DNA of 64,000 bases from Bacillota bacterium (lineage in GTDB: Bacteria > Bacillota > Negativicutes > Sporomusales > Sporomusaceae): the NCBI GenBank assembly GCA_017889705.1, contig JAGGAB010000001.1:1-64000 (forward strand), written 5' to 3'. Position 1 is the stretch's first letter, and every line of letters begins with the position of its first letter. A model generated the notes under the pieces. That model had not been told where the DNA came from. It made no database searches and worked only from the letters and a program-made list of their open reading frames with translations. Both the position numbers and the translations under genes were made by a program. This document shows, one piece after another, positions 52,380 to 62,314 of this stretch.

Positions 52380-53432
52380 ATGATTAAATCACCTGCCGCT
52401 ATAATAAAAATAATAATTTTAGCATTAGGCATTTATTTTTCAAGTCAGGTAACTGCAATATATCTGCCGCTAATCCTTGCAATTATCGTTGCTTTTATAC
52501 TTAATCCTTTTGTGAATGCGTTAGTTGCCATTCCTTTTAGTGCAGGCAAATATCACTTGCCTCGCGGACTTGCGATTGTATTAATATTTTTCTTTACAGG
52601 CCTATTGCTTACGCTTGTTACCACCTTTATTTTGGTTCCGTTTATCGATGAATTTAATAAATTTGTTGTTGATTTGCCTAAACTTGTAACTAAAATCCAA
52701 GAATTGACTTTATTAATACAACAGCACGCCAATTCGGCGCAAATCCCTGATAATATCCGCCAAATTATTGGAAATGGACTAAGTGGAGCAGCTTCTTACG
52801 CTGTTGGGCTGACGCGTAATGCCTTTAACACGCTATTTTCCTTTGCAACACAAATTATTGAATTGATTATTGTTCCTGTACTGGCTTATTACTTCTTAAA
52901 AGATTGGCGAAGCTTAAAGGACGGCGTCATTGCACTTTGCCCGGTTTCGATGCGACAGCAAGTTATAACCATAATTGAAGAAATGGCCGGTGTAGTAAGC
53001 AGTTACATTAGAGGACAAGTACTTATCAGTGTTATAATTGGATTTTTAGTGTTTTGCGGTATGTATTTTTTGCAAGTAGATTATCCTCTGGTGTTAGGTT
53101 TATTAGCCACTCTAACAGAGGCCATTCCAATAATTGGACCAATCATTGGTTCTATTCCGGCTCTATTGTTAGCTTCTTTGGTATCACCGCTACTAGCCGC
53201 CAAAGTAGCTGCATTTTATATACTTATCCATCAAGTTGAAAATAATATCATTGTCCCTAATATAATGGGTCATACTATTGATTTACATCCAACTCTAATA
53301 ATCCTTAGCTTGTTAATTGGTGGTCAATTCTATGGTATTTCAGGAATGATTCTTGCTGTACCGGTTGCCGCACTCTTAAAGGTGCTGCTTCGCCACCTTT
53401 GGTATCTTAATGATGATAAAGAAGACAGGTGA
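52380..53432 (+). CDS. AI-2E-family transporter
   Basis: 350 residues with about eight membrane helices. The family signature region LATLTEAIPIIGPIIGSIPALLLAS (about 240-265) and the start VTAIYLPLILAIIVAFILNPFVNAL are typical of AI-2E/PerM proteins, some of which are sodium-proton antiporters or exporters. The ligand cannot be inferred. ATG 52380 follows GAAGGG; an earlier ATG lies within the hydrolase gene. Followed by the Fur-family gene after 5 bases. Confidence 0.9.
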   Translation: MIKSPAAIIKIIILALGIYFSSQVTAIYLPLILAIIVAFILNPFVNALVAIPFSAGKYHLPRGLAIVLIFFFTGLLLTLVTTFILVPFIDEFNKFVVDLPKLVTKIQELTLLIQQHANSAQIPDNIRQIIGNGLSGAASYAVGLTRNAFNTLFSFATQIIELIIVPVLAYYFLKDWRSLKDGVIALCPVSMRQQVITIIEEMAGVVSSYIRGQVLISVIIGFLVFCGMYFLQVDYPLVLGLLATLTEAIPIIGPIIGSIPALLLASLVSPLLAAKVAAFYILIHQVENNIIVPNIMGHTIDLHPTLIILSLLIGGQFYGISGMILAVPVAALLKVLLRHLWYLNDDKEDR

Positions 53433-53437
53433 ATTGT

Positions 53438-53887
53438 ATGAATCTTGATTTATCTAATTTGCGCCAAAAATTTAAAGATCGCGACTATAAGCTTACACCG
53501 CAGCGTCAAATCATTTTGCAAGTGTTTATTGACAATCGGGATAAACACTTAAGTGCTGAAGATGTTCATAACATTGTGCGTCAACAGTCAAATGATATTG
53601 GACTTGCAACAGTATATCGTACACTGGAGTTATTGAGTGATCTCGATATCCTGCAAAAAATGGACTTTGGTGATGGACGCAGCCGTTATGAAATTAACGA
53701 AAGCACAAGTCCCCATCATCACCATCATCTTATTTGTCTTGCCTGTGGAACAGTAATTGAGTTTGCAGATGATTTAATGGAAGACCTGGAAAATATCATT
53801 GCCAAAAACAGTAACTTTACAATTGTTGATCATCAGGTAAAGTTTTATGGATATTGCCAGGAGTGCCGGAACAAACGTGAAGATTGA
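53438..53887 (+). CDS. Fur-family metalloregulator
   Basis: 149 residues. The N-terminal winged helix reads KLTPQRQIILQVFIDNRDKHLSAEDV, with the recognition helix around IGLATVYRTLELL. The dimerisation domain has HHHHHLICLACG and the second zinc pair CQEC. Fur, PerR and Zur share this plan; the site residues seen do not settle which metal or peroxide it senses. ATG 53438 follows AGGTGA; GTG 53429 is possible. It is encoded between AI-2E and hemZ, overlapping hemZ slightly, which fits control of haem or iron genes. Confidence 0.9.
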   Translation: MNLDLSNLRQKFKDRDYKLTPQRQIILQVFIDNRDKHLSAEDVHNIVRQQSNDIGLATVYRTLELLSDLDILQKMDFGDGRSRYEINESTSPHHHHHLICLACGTVIEFADDLMEDLENIIAKNSNFTIVDHQVKFYGYCQECRNKRED

Positions 53888-55457
53888 AGATTTCATATTC
53901 ACGCCCGCTAGCGGCACAAACATTGATGTTGTAGCCGCCGTGCGTGATACGATGGCACTATTTAATATCACTGCTGCCGACGCAGGGCAGGCAGATATAC
54001 TCCAGCCAGGAAGGCTACACGTAACCTGTGCAGTCACATGCGAGAACAATAGTGTCGATGTCAAAATTACCATCAGTTTTTACGATTCCGAATCATCCTT
54101 ACATCAATTGACTGACAGTGAAACACGTTCACAGCTTCAAGATACTTTGCATAACAATGAAACTGAAGATATAACGGCACTTACAAGACGTTTGGTTCGA
54201 CTAACTACCTTTAAACTGATGAAAAAAATAACTGGGTTTGATCCTGCCCCTTGGGGAATATTGCGCGGTGTTCGCCCTACAAAAATTGTTCATCGGCTGC
54301 TGGATTATGGCCATAGCCCTTCTGAAATTACCGCTAAGCTTATCAAAGAATATGCGCCTGCCCCTGAGAAAGCTGAGTTAGTTACTAACATAGCAGTATA
54401 TCAGCGGCCTTTTATTGCTACGCCAGCCAAACCAACCGGCGGCAAAAAAATTAGTATTTACCTAGGCATACCTTATTGTCCTTCCAGATGCCTGTATTGT
54501 TCATTTCCCGCTAACGTACTGCCCGACCAACGTGAACCAGTAGATACTTTTCTGCGGGCAATTACAAAAGATATTGAAAGTGCTGCTTATTTATTAACAA
54601 AACATAACTTATTTGTAGAAAACATTTATATAGGCGGCGGAACACCTACCAGTCTCCCCGCGAATGATTTGTTTAACTTGCTGACTTTAGTAAAACAAAG
54701 CTTTTGTGGCACTGCAACAAAGGAATTTACGGTAGAAGCGGGTAGGCCAGACAGCTTAAACGATGAGAAAATTGATGTTTTACGAAGCTGTAACATCAAC
54801 CGTGTAAGTATCAATCCACAAACAATGCAAGATAAAACTTTAAAACAAATTGGACGAAGGCATACTGTTCAGGATATAATAGACATATTCGCAAAAATTC
54901 GTTCAGCAAAGATACCTGTAATCAATATGGATGTTATTGCCGGATTACCTGGCGAAACCCGAGCTGACATGGAAAATACCATGCAGCAAATTTGCATGCT
55001 TAATCCTGAAAATATAACTGTTCATACTTTGGCGCTGAAACGCGGTTCTGTTCTCAAAGAATCAATAGATTCCGGGCTAATGGCAGAACAGGCATTACCG
55101 GATGAGTCGGTAACCTGCTCGATGCTTAAGACAGCGGCTGCATATACTGCCAAAATGAATATGCACCCTTATTATTTATATCGCCAAAAGCATATGACAG
55201 GCAATCTTGAAAATGTTGGTTATGCAAAACCCAATACAGATTGCCTTTATAATATTCAAATAATGGAGGAAAGACAAACTATTATCGGCATTGGGCCAGC
55301 TGCCGGAACAAAGGCAGTAACTCCTAAACACTGGCGGCTGCAAAGCTGCTATAATGCCAAAGACGTTAACTCATACATAAAAAACTTAGATATATATCTA
55401 AGTGAAAGACAAAACCTGCTTTCAAGATTGTATGGTGATCATGAGGAGGATAACTAA
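53877..55457 (+). CDS. hemZ: Coproporphyrinogen III oxidase-like radical SAM protein HemZ
   Basis: About 526 residues. An N-terminal domain of about 180 residues precedes a radical SAM barrel with PYCPSRCLYCSFPAN (CxxxCxxC cluster), YIGGGTPT, EAGRPDSL and a HemN-like remainder. The extended N-terminus is the HemZ form of oxygen-independent coproporphyrinogen dehydrogenase described in Bacillus. The start is uncertain: GTG 53877 gives MKIEDFIF and overlaps fur by 11 bases, while ATG 53847 overlaps by 41. hisS follows after two bases. Confidence 0.85.
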   Translation: MKIEDFIFTPASGTNIDVVAAVRDTMALFNITAADAGQADILQPGRLHVTCAVTCENNSVDVKITISFYDSESSLHQLTDSETRSQLQDTLHNNETEDITALTRRLVRLTTFKLMKKITGFDPAPWGILRGVRPTKIVHRLLDYGHSPSEITAKLIKEYAPAPEKAELVTNIAVYQRPFIATPAKPTGGKKISIYLGIPYCPSRCLYCSFPANVLPDQREPVDTFLRAITKDIESAAYLLTKHNLFVENIYIGGGTPTSLPANDLFNLLTLVKQSFCGTATKEFTVEAGRPDSLNDEKIDVLRSCNINRVSINPQTMQDKTLKQIGRRHTVQDIIDIFAKIRSAKIPVINMDVIAGLPGETRADMENTMQQICMLNPENITVHTLALKRGSVLKESIDSGLMAEQALPDESVTCSMLKTAAAYTAKMNMHPYYLYRQKHMTGNLENVGYAKPNTDCLYNIQIMEERQTIIGIGPAAGTKAVTPKHWRLQSCYNAKDVNSYIKNLDIYLSERQNLLSRLYGDHEEDN

Positions 55458-55459
55458 CT

Positions 55460-56725
55460 ATGCTTACAAGCGGACCTAGGGGGACTAAAGATATATTGCC
55501 TGACAGCAGTGGATATTGGCAGTATGTTGAGAAAACAATACGCGAAGTATGCCAAAATTTTGCTTATCAGGAAATTCGTACTCCAGTCTTTGAACATACT
55601 GAACTTTTTCTGCGTGGTATCGGCGATACCACAGATATTGTTGAAAAAGAAATGTACACCTTTAGCGATAGGGCCAAGCGCAGCATTACCTTACGCCCGG
55701 AAAATACTGCCGCTGTTGTTAGGTCATATCTTGAAAACAAGCTTTATAGCGGCCCACAACCTACAAAATTGTATTACATTGGTCCGATGTTTAGATATGA
55801 TCGCCCGCAAGCTGGACGTTACCGGCAGTTCCACCAGTTTGGTGTTGAAGCTATCGGCGCGCAAGGACCGTCCATTGATGCCGAAGTTATCAGTTTAGCT
55901 GTGGCACTACTAAAAAAACTGGGACTAAATGATTTGAATTTACTTATTAACTCGGTTGGCTGCCCACAGTGTCGTCCGGTGTATCGGACTAAATTACAGG
56001 ATTTTTTCCGAGATAATGTAGCTCATTTATGTTCTGATTGTCAATCGCGTTATGACCGCAATCCTATGCGTATTTTAGATTGCAAAAATGAAACCTGTGC
56101 CGAGTATTCCCAGGGAGCCCCGCATATGCTTGATTGCCTGTGCGAGGAATGCAGTGATCACTTTTCGGGTTTGCAAAAACTACTGACAGCAGCAGGCATT
56201 AATTTTGCAATCAATCTCCGTCTAGTACGTGGGCTTGATTACTATACAAAAACAGCTTTTGAAATTCAGTATTCGCCATTAGGAGCACAAAGCGCGGTCT
56301 GTGGCGGCGGTCGCTATGACGGCCTAATTGCCGAATGTGGCGGACAGCCAACACCTGGTATTGGTTTTGCAATTGGTATTGAACGAGTACTGTTAGCTTT
56401 GGAAAAACAAGAATTACTACCACAAATTAATAGTACAATTGATGTTTTTGTCGCACCGCTGGGAGTAGAAACCCAGGCAGCAGCTTTTCAGCTATTAAGC
56501 AAGCTTCGTCATGCAGGCATTGCGGCTGACATGGACTTTATGAACCGCAGTTTAAAAGCACAAATGAAGTATGCTAACAAATATCCGGCAAAATTTGTCG
56601 CACTTATTGGCGAAGATGAACTTGCCCAGCAAAAAATAATGTTAAAAAATATGGAAACCGGCAGTCAAGAACTTATGGACATGACAGCACTGGTACATAT
56701 GATTTTAGAGGGGATGGAGAAGTAA
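55460..56725 (+). CDS. hisS: Histidyl-tRNA synthetase
   Basis: Class II synthetase for tRNA-His. 421 residues: [17 protein letters not shown] at the start, motif 1 near [12 protein letters not shown], motif 2 [20 protein letters not shown], histidine motif [15 protein letters not shown] and motif 3 [15 protein letters not shown], then the anticodon-binding domain. GAGGAGG precedes ATG 55460. Its stop overlaps the aspS start, the conserved hisS-aspS pair. No T-box leader. Confidence 0.97.
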   Translation: MLTSGPRGTKDILPDSSGYWQYVEKTIREVCQNFAYQEIRTPVFEHTELFLRGIGDTTDIVEKEMYTFSDRAKRSITLRPENTAAVVRSYLENKLYSGPQPTKLYYIGPMFRYDRPQAGRYRQFHQFGVEAIGAQGPSIDAEVISLAVALLKKLGLNDLNLLINSVGCPQCRPVYRTKLQDFFRDNVAHLCSDCQSRYDRNPMRILDCKNETCAEYSQGAPHMLDCLCEECSDHFSGLQKLLTAAGINFAINLRLVRGLDYYTKTAFEIQYSPLGAQSAVCGGGRYDGLIAECGGQPTPGIGFAIGIERVLLALEKQELLPQINSTIDVFVAPLGVETQAAAFQLLSKLRHAGIAADMDFMNRSLKAQMKYANKYPAKFVALIGEDELAQQKIMLKNMETGSQELMDMTALVHMILEGMEK

Positions 56726-58542
56726 TGGCACAAATGGAAACAACAAGTTGCAAAATTGATACAATGCAGGGGTTAAAACGTACTCATGCTTGCAATGACC
56801 TAAACCTAAATCACACAGAACAAGAAGTTATCCTGTGTGGCTGGGTTTCAAGACGTCGTGATCATGGGGGACTTATATTTATTGATTTGCGTGATCGTTC
56901 CGGTATTGTTCAAGTGGTATTTTCACCTGATGTTAATAAAGATGCATTTAGTAAAGCCGAAGCAGTTCGCAACGAATATGTGCTGGCAGTGCGTGGCGTG
57001 GTAAAAAGCCGTTCTGAAAGCACAGTTAATCCTAATATGGCAACAGGTGCAATTGAAGTTTTTGGTGATGAGTTAAGAATATTAAACACTGCCAAAACAC
57101 CGCCGTTTTATATTCAGGATGATATTGAAGTTGACGAAATTTTACGCTTAAAATATCGCTATCTTGATCTTAGACGTCCCGAAATGCAAAACGATCTTAA
57201 ACTCCGTCACCGGGTTACCAAATCCATGCGTGACTTTTTAGACAAACATAGTTTTATCGAAGTGGAAACTCCGATTTTGACCAAAAGCACGCCGGAAGGT
57301 GCCAGAGACTACCTTGTGCCTAGCCGGGTCAATGCCGGAAAATTTTATGCATTGCCGCAATCGCCGCAAATTTATAAGCAACTTTTAATGGTAGCCGGCA
57401 TGGAGCGTTATTTCCAAATTGCCAGATGCTTCCGTGATGAGGACCTGCGCGCTGACCGCCAGCCAGAGTTTACTCAGCTGGATATTGAAATGTCCTTTAT
57501 TGACCGTGAAGATATCTTAGCACTTATGGAAAATATGATTGCTTATATCTTTAAAGAAGGTATTGATGCCGATGTACCTACACCTTTTATTCGCTTAAGC
57601 TATGAAGATGCCATGTCTCGCTACGGTTCTGACAAACCTGACCTTCGTTTTGGCATGGAGCTGATAGATTTATCAGGAATCTTTAAAGATTCCGGGTTCA
57701 AAGTATTTGATTCGGTATTAGCTAGTGGTGGACAAGTTAAAGCTATCAATGTTAAGGGGTACGCCAATGCGCCGCGCCGCGAACTGGATGGTCTTGTTGA
57801 CTATGTTGCTACTTATGGCGCTAAAGGTTTGGCTTGGATAAGCTACACTGAAGAAGGTCTTAAATCGCCAATTACCAAATTTTTTAGCCAAGAAACCATT
57901 GATAAAATGACTGCTGCAGCCAAAGCTGAGACTGGCGACTTACTCTTGTTTGTTGCCGACAAGCCAAAAGTGGTAGCTGCGGCATTAGGTCAACTCCGTT
58001 TGGAGATGGGACGCCGTCTTAACCTGATTGATCCTAATAAGCTTGCTTTTGCATGGGTTGTTGATTTCCCTATGTTTGAATATGATGAAGAGGATAAGCG
58101 CTGGGTAGCAATGCATCACCCGTTTACCTCGCCGCGTGACGAAGATGTGCAGTTCTTAGGAAATGATCCAGGCAAAATTAAAGCCAAAGCATATGACATG
58201 GTTCTTAACGGTATTGAATTAGGCGGAGGTAGCCTGCGTATTTATAACCGACCTCTGCAGGAAAAAGTATTTGCAGGAATTGGCCTGTCACCCGAAGAGG
58301 CTGTTGAGAAATTTGGCTTCTTACTGGAAGCCTTTGAATATGGTACTCCGCCTCATGGTGGTATTGCCTTTGGTTTAGACCGTCTGGTTATGCTGATGGC
58401 TAAACGCAGCTCTATTCGGGATGTTATCGCTTTCCCGAAAACACAAAGTGCTTCTGATATCATGATGCAGGCACCTGGAGATGTTGGGGCCAGACAGCTT
58501 AAAGAACTCTATATCAAATCTGAAGTTATTGCCAAAAAGTAG
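56725..58542 (+). CDS. aspS: Aspartyl-tRNA synthetase
   Basis: Class II synthetase for tRNA-Asp, bacterial type. 605 residues: N-terminal OB-fold ([27 protein letters not shown]), motif 2 [18 protein letters not shown], the GAD insertion domain (about 290-420) and motif 3 [13 protein letters not shown]. The start has about 14 residues before the family's RTHACNDL. Whether it is discriminating or also makes Asp-tRNA-Asn is not resolved. A non-terminator-like inverted repeat (GTCATGGC/GCCATGAC) follows, then the 6S RNA. Confidence 0.97.
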   Translation: MAQMETTSCKIDTMQGLKRTHACNDLNLNHTEQEVILCGWVSRRRDHGGLIFIDLRDRSGIVQVVFSPDVNKDAFSKAEAVRNEYVLAVRGVVKSRSESTVNPNMATGAIEVFGDELRILNTAKTPPFYIQDDIEVDEILRLKYRYLDLRRPEMQNDLKLRHRVTKSMRDFLDKHSFIEVETPILTKSTPEGARDYLVPSRVNAGKFYALPQSPQIYKQLLMVAGMERYFQIARCFRDEDLRADRQPEFTQLDIEMSFIDREDILALMENMIAYIFKEGIDADVPTPFIRLSYEDAMSRYGSDKPDLRFGMELIDLSGIFKDSGFKVFDSVLASGGQVKAINVKGYANAPRRELDGLVDYVATYGAKGLAWISYTEEGLKSPITKFFSQETIDKMTAAAKAETGDLLLFVADKPKVVAAALGQLRLEMGRRLNLIDPNKLAFAWVVDFPMFEYDEEDKRWVAMHHPFTSPRDEDVQFLGNDPGKIKAKAYDMVLNGIELGGGSLRIYNRPLQEKVFAGIGLSPEEAVEKFGFLLEAFEYGTPPHGGIAFGLDRLVMLMAKRSSIRDVIAFPKTQSASDIMMQAPGDVGARQLKELYIKSEVIAKK

Positions 58543-58579
58543 GCTGTTGTCATGGCATAATATTCCACAGCCATGACTC

Positions 58580-58608
58580 TTGCAATTGTGTGATTTATTT
58601 GATAATAT
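58580..58608 (+). promoter_or_regulatory. Promoter of the 6S-like RNA
   Basis: TTGCAA (58580-58585) and TAATAT (58603-58608) with a 17-base spacer place the start near 58616, right at the 5' arm of the closing helix. Confidence 0.65.
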
Positions 58609-58615
58609 TAAAGCG

Positions 58616-58835
58616 AACTAAAGATATGCGCTCAGCCCTGCTGTGTGCGTGTAATGTCGATGTTTTGAGCCAACACTTTTACTGCGGGAGCCTCGTCTCT
58701 AGTTATGGCGTGTATGCCCTGTTTTGAGGGGACACATAAAATAAATAGGCGGGCACCCACCTGCCGAGGGCAGGTTCAAAACAGAGGCGATACGGCATAG
58801 TGGGGATTGGGCGTTTCAAGAAAATATCTTTTAAG
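58616..58835 (+). ncRNA. ssrS: Probable 6S RNA
   Basis: A rod-like RNA of about 215 bases downstream of aspS, the position of bsrA (6S-1) in Bacillus. The ends pair (AAAGATAT 58620-58627 with ATATCTTT 58824-58831), then GCCC (58635-58638) with GGGC (58809-58812). Large internal loops follow, then CTGTTTTGA (58719-58727) with TCAAAACAG (58776-58784) and an apical hairpin ACCTGCC/GGCAGGT (58759-58775). A closed stem, central bubble and long terminal arm is the 6S plan, mimicking an open promoter to hold RNA polymerase. Identity rests on fold and synteny, not on a covariance-model score. Confidence 0.7.
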
Positions 58836-58840
58836 CTTTA

Positions 58841-58883
58841 GACCATCACTCCGGTATTTTACCAAGTGATGGTCTCTTTACAT
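58841..58883 (+). terminator. Terminator of the 6S-like RNA
   Basis: GACCATCACT (58841-58850) pairs perfectly with AGTGATGGTC (58865-58874), with GGTA/TACC continuing inside. The tail TCTTTACAT is moderately T-rich. Confidence 0.75.
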
Positions 58884-58985
58884 ATAATTTAAAGTGCGTC
58901 CGAATAAAGTCTCCATTTATCAAGGAATTTCCGTTTTTTATACAGAATACCATACAACAATAAATTATTGATGGGAGTGACCTAA

Positions 58986-60017
58986 GTGAGAGTAGTTGAC
59001 TTACGAAGTGATACGGTTACAATGCCAACGCCCCAAATGCGTGAAGCAATATATCATGCTGCTGTAGGCGATGATGTTTACGGTGAAGATCCGACTATAA
59101 ATGAGCTTGAGGAATTAGGTGCCCGCCTGACAGGTAAAGAAGCCAGTTTATTCGTTACTAGCGGTACCATGGGTAATCAATTGGCTGTACTTTCCCATAC
59201 GCAGCGTGGTGATGAAGTTATTTGCGAAACTGAGTCACATATATTTTATTATGAAGCAGCAGGTATTGCCGTTTTAAGTGGGGTTCAGGCGCGAACGCTT
59301 ACTGGTGACCGGGGGATTTTATCTGCTGAACAAATCGCATCTGTCATACGGACTGAGGACATTCATCAGCCGCCAACTACTATGCTCTGTTTGGAAAATA
59401 CCCATAATAGAGCCGGAGGGACCTGTTATCCGCTTTCTACACTTGCCTCTATTTATGAACTAAGCAAAAAAAATAATATTCATGTTCATATGGATGGTGC
59501 CCGAGTTTTTAATGCAGCGGTAAAACAAAATGTCAGCATAGATAAAATATCCTGCTATTCTGATTCTGTTACGTTTTGTCTGTCAAAAGGGCTGTGCGCT
59601 CCCGTAGGCTCTTTAGTGGCAGGCTCTAAAAAATTTATTGAAAAATGCCGCCGCCAACGTAAATTGCTAGGTGGGGGAATGCGGCAGGCAGGCTTCCTTG
59701 CTGCTGCAGGCATAGTGGCACTTAATTCGATGGTAGAACAGCTGTATATTGATCATGAAAATGCCCGCCTGCTTGCCGATGGTCTTGCCAATATGGCAAT
59801 TGCTTTTGATGCCGATACTGTTGAAACCAATATTGTGATAATAGATACGCTGCCGCTTGGCCAAACTGCAGCTCAACTGTCACACAAACTAGCAGAGAAA
59901 GGCATTAAAGTCAGCCAGTTTGGCGAACATAAAATCCGCATGGTAACTCATTATGGAATTACCGCTGATGATGTTAATTACACAATTAATGAACTGTCAT
60001 CGATAGTAAAAGGGTGA
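58986..60017 (+). CDS. Low-specificity L-threonine aldolase-like enzyme
   Basis: PLP enzyme splitting L-threonine or allo-threonine to glycine and acetaldehyde. 343 residues, fold-type I. DLRSDTVTMPTPQMREA starts the protein, VYGEDPTINELE and TSGTMGNQLAV follow, HMDGARVFNA carries the PLP aspartate, and FCLSKGLCAPVGS the Schiff-base lysine (about residue 200). GTG 58986 follows GGGAGTGA. The rarA gene starts four bases after its stop. Confidence 0.92.
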   Translation: MRVVDLRSDTVTMPTPQMREAIYHAAVGDDVYGEDPTINELEELGARLTGKEASLFVTSGTMGNQLAVLSHTQRGDEVICETESHIFYYEAAGIAVLSGVQARTLTGDRGILSAEQIASVIRTEDIHQPPTTMLCLENTHNRAGGTCYPLSTLASIYELSKKNNIHVHMDGARVFNAAVKQNVSIDKISCYSDSVTFCLSKGLCAPVGSLVAGSKKFIEKCRRQRKLLGGGMRQAGFLAAAGIVALNSMVEQLYIDHENARLLADGLANMAIAFDADTVETNIVIIDTLPLGQTAAQLSHKLAEKGIKVSQFGEHKIRMVTHYGITADDVNYTINELSSIVKG

Positions 60018-60021
60018 TCCT

Positions 60022-61353
60022 GTGGACTTATTTTCGCAAAATTTATTTGAACCCCAATTAAAAGATAACCGTCCTTTAGCTGTGCGTATGCGACCACGGA
60101 CGTTAAAAGAGTACAAAGGACAGGATGAAATTCTTGGGCAGGGAAAATTCTTAAGGAGAATGATTGAAGCTGATAATATACCGTCTATCATTCTTTATGG
60201 CCCACCAGGAACTGGCAAGACAACCTTAGCTCATATTATAGCCCAAACAACAGGCAGCCATTTTGAAAAACTGAATGCCGTAGCTGCCGGCACGGCTGAT
60301 ATCCGTAAAGTCGTTGAAAGCGCAAAAGAACGATTAAGGACCCAGCAATGCAGGACTATCTTATTTGTGGATGAGATTCATAGATTTAACAAGGGACAGC
60401 AAGATGTTTTACTGCCCTACGTTGAGAATGGCACAGTCATTTTAATTGGCGCGACTACGGAAAATCCCTATTTTGAGGTAAATTCTCCTTTACTTTCCCG
60501 GATGCGAGTAATACGCCTGAAATCCCTTAATGAGCAGGAGATTATTGAAATTTTGCAAGAGGCACTTACAGATAAAGAACGTGGGTTAGGACAGCAAGCT
60601 ATTAGTTGCAGTATAGATAATTTGCGTAAAATTACGACCATTGCCGGCGGTGATGCCCGCACAGCCATCAATATACTTGAACAAGCAGCCGCCATGCTTA
60701 ACACCGATCAACCCCTGGAAATTACTCCGGAAATAATTGAAACAGTCGCAGGCGAGAAACTACAAGCCTACGATAAAAAAGGGGACAACCACTATGATGT
60801 AGTATCGGCATTTATCAAAAGTATGCGTGGCTCTTCTCCTGATGCTGCGCTGCATTATCTTGCGCGAATGCTTGCCGCCGGGGAAGATGTTAAATTCATT
60901 GCCAGAAGACTGGTTATATGTGCTTCCGAAGATATCGGCAATGCTGACCCTCAGGCACTTGTAGTAGCAATGGCAGCGGCTCAGGCTGTTCAGTTTATTG
61001 GTATGCCGGAAAGTCGGATTATCTTGGCACAAGCTGTTACTTATCTGGCTTGCGCTCCTAAAAGCAATGCGGCTTATTTGGCGATTGATAAGGCTCTTAC
61101 AGATGTCCGCCAACTGGATTACGGAAGTATCCCGGCTCATCTTCGTGATGCTCATTATCCTGGCGCTCAAAAGTTTGATAATGGCAAAGGCTATCTGTAT
61201 CCTCATGATTACCAAGATGGTTTTGTTGACCAGCAATATCTACCAGATAAATTGAAAGACCGCACATACTACCAGCCTAAAGGTCATGGTTTGGAAGCTG
61301 ATATTGTCTCAAGAATGCAGCAGCTTGCACACAAAAAAAATATGAATAAATAA
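60022..61353 (+). CDS. rarA: Replication-associated recombination protein A
   Basis: AAA+ clamp-loader-like ATPase (RarA/MgsA) acting at stalled forks. 443 residues: RMRPRTLKEYKGQDEILGQG, Walker A GPPGTGKTTLA (about 59), Walker B FVDEIHRFNKGQQD, sensor GATTENPYFEVNSPLLSR, and the C-terminal tetramerisation domain with FIKSMRGSSPDAALHYLARM. GTG 60022 overlaps the end of the preceding unit closely. It corresponds to yrvN in the Bacillus gene order. Confidence 0.95.
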   Translation: MDLFSQNLFEPQLKDNRPLAVRMRPRTLKEYKGQDEILGQGKFLRRMIEADNIPSIILYGPPGTGKTTLAHIIAQTTGSHFEKLNAVAAGTADIRKVVESAKERLRTQQCRTILFVDEIHRFNKGQQDVLLPYVENGTVILIGATTENPYFEVNSPLLSRMRVIRLKSLNEQEIIEILQEALTDKERGLGQQAISCSIDNLRKITTIAGGDARTAINILEQAAAMLNTDQPLEITPEIIETVAGEKLQAYDKKGDNHYDVVSAFIKSMRGSSPDAALHYLARMLAAGEDVKFIARRLVICASEDIGNADPQALVVAMAAAQAVQFIGMPESRIILAQAVTYLACAPKSNAAYLAIDKALTDVRQLDYGSIPAHLRDAHYPGAQKFDNGKGYLYPHDYQDGFVDQQYLPDKLKDRTYYQPKGHGLEADIVSRMQQLAHKKNMNK

Positions 61354-61390
61354 AATTATGCCCCCGCAATTTGCGGGGGCATAATTTTAT
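61352..61390. terminator. Bidirectional terminator between rarA and the SatP-like gene
   Basis: AAAATTATGCCCCCGCAA and TTGCGGGGGCATAATTTT form a nearly perfect 18-bp palindromic stem. The AT flanks give T tails on both strands, serving two convergent genes. Confidence 0.92.
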
Positions 61391-61407
61391 TTATTCATGG
61401 TTTTCTC

Positions 61408-62025
61408 TTATTTAAAAATGCCGAAAGGCTTACCTACTGGTAAAAACGGTTTTCCAAAATGAACATTAAGAGTGGCGGCACCAGCACCGTAAAATCCTAA
61501 AATTGCGATTACGAGTTCGGTCCAAGCAGCTATTGTATGCCAGCTATGACCCAAACCGAAGGAATCGGCTGCCAGACCAATAAATAATACATCAATCAAA
61601 CAGAAAATAGAAAAGAGAACTTTATTAGTTTCCACTGAGCCAATAGTCAAAAATACTGAAAAAATCAGATAGCCAATAAAGGCAACCCCGAGTTGTTTGC
61701 CATCAACATTAGCGGCTAAGGCAGGCCCAAAAGCTCCCAATTTTATCAGCCAGCAGGCAGCTACTGAAATCCAAAACAATCCATAAGCACCAAAAGCTGT
61801 TGCTCCAAAGGTATTATTGTGTTTGAAATCGTTAAAACTTGCAATTAATTGAGCAATAGCACCTAAAAAGATAGCCCATGGAACCAGAAAAGCTACGCCG
61901 GTAGTCCAACCAAGTTTTTGGGATGAGGCTACCAGGGTAACCATGGCTAGGCCGAACAGACCCAGTCCACCAGGATCAGCGGTAACAATTTTTACGGATT
62001 GTGTGTTGCCAGAATCAATACTCAT
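61408..62025 (-). CDS. Acetate/succinate transporter, GPR1/FUN34/YaaH (SatP) family
   Basis: 205 residues with six membrane helices. ADPGGLGLFGLAMVTLV replaces the family NPAPLGLxGF near residue 18, and later FGATAFGAYGLFWIS and WHTIAAWTELVIAILGFY match the family. Members carry acetate or succinate with protons. ATG 62025 is chosen because GGGAGGT lies just upstream; the longer frame adds a foreign N-terminus. It has its own promoter and faces rarA. Confidence 0.9.
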   Translation of the reverse strand: MSIDSGNTQSVKIVTADPGGLGLFGLAMVTLVASSQKLGWTTGVAFLVPWAIFLGAIAQLIASFNDFKHNNTFGATAFGAYGLFWISVAACWLIKLGAFGPALAANVDGKQLGVAFIGYLIFSVFLTIGSVETNKVLFSIFCLIDVLFIGLAADSFGLGHSWHTIAAWTELVIAILGFYGAGAATLNVHFGKPFLPVGKPFGIFK

Positions 62026-62053
62026 ATACAACCTCCCTACGCATAGTACATAA

Positions 62054-62082
62054 AAAATATCATAGTCCGTTATTTGTGTCAA
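62054..62082 (-). promoter_or_regulatory. Promoter of the SatP-like gene
   Basis: On the minus strand TTGACA (62082-62077) and TATTTT (62059-62054) with a 17-base spacer, about 30 bases before the start. Confidence 0.65.
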
Positions 62083-62225
62083 TAATATTATTTAAATTGT
62101 ATTTTAATTCCAAAAATTATGTGATGTTTTTCCATAAAATGGAGGTAAATACATGCAAATATGAAGAATACATATCTGGAATTGTTATGACAAATAATTT
62201 ATTAAAATAACTGTGATTTTCACCT

Positions 62226-62254
62226 TTGACAAGGGTTTAAAATTTTGATATATT
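62226..62254 (+). promoter_or_regulatory. Promoter of the Rrf2-nifS operon
   Basis: A perfect TTGACA (62226-62231) and TATATT (62249-62254) with a 17-base spacer. Two direct repeats AGTCGGA (62279-62285 and 62293-62299) lie downstream of the expected start and before the GTG, possible regulator sites. Confidence 0.7.
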
Positions 62255-62314
62255 TATTTCAAGAAAACCCATCATAATAGTCGGAAAAGAAAAGTCGGAG
62301 CGGGAGAGATTGTT

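Noticed and set aside
53710-53760. Artificial His tag or cloning scar in the HHHHH run of the Fur-family gene
   Set aside because: Poly-His before CxxC is a normal metal-site feature of Fur proteins and the surrounding sequence is native.
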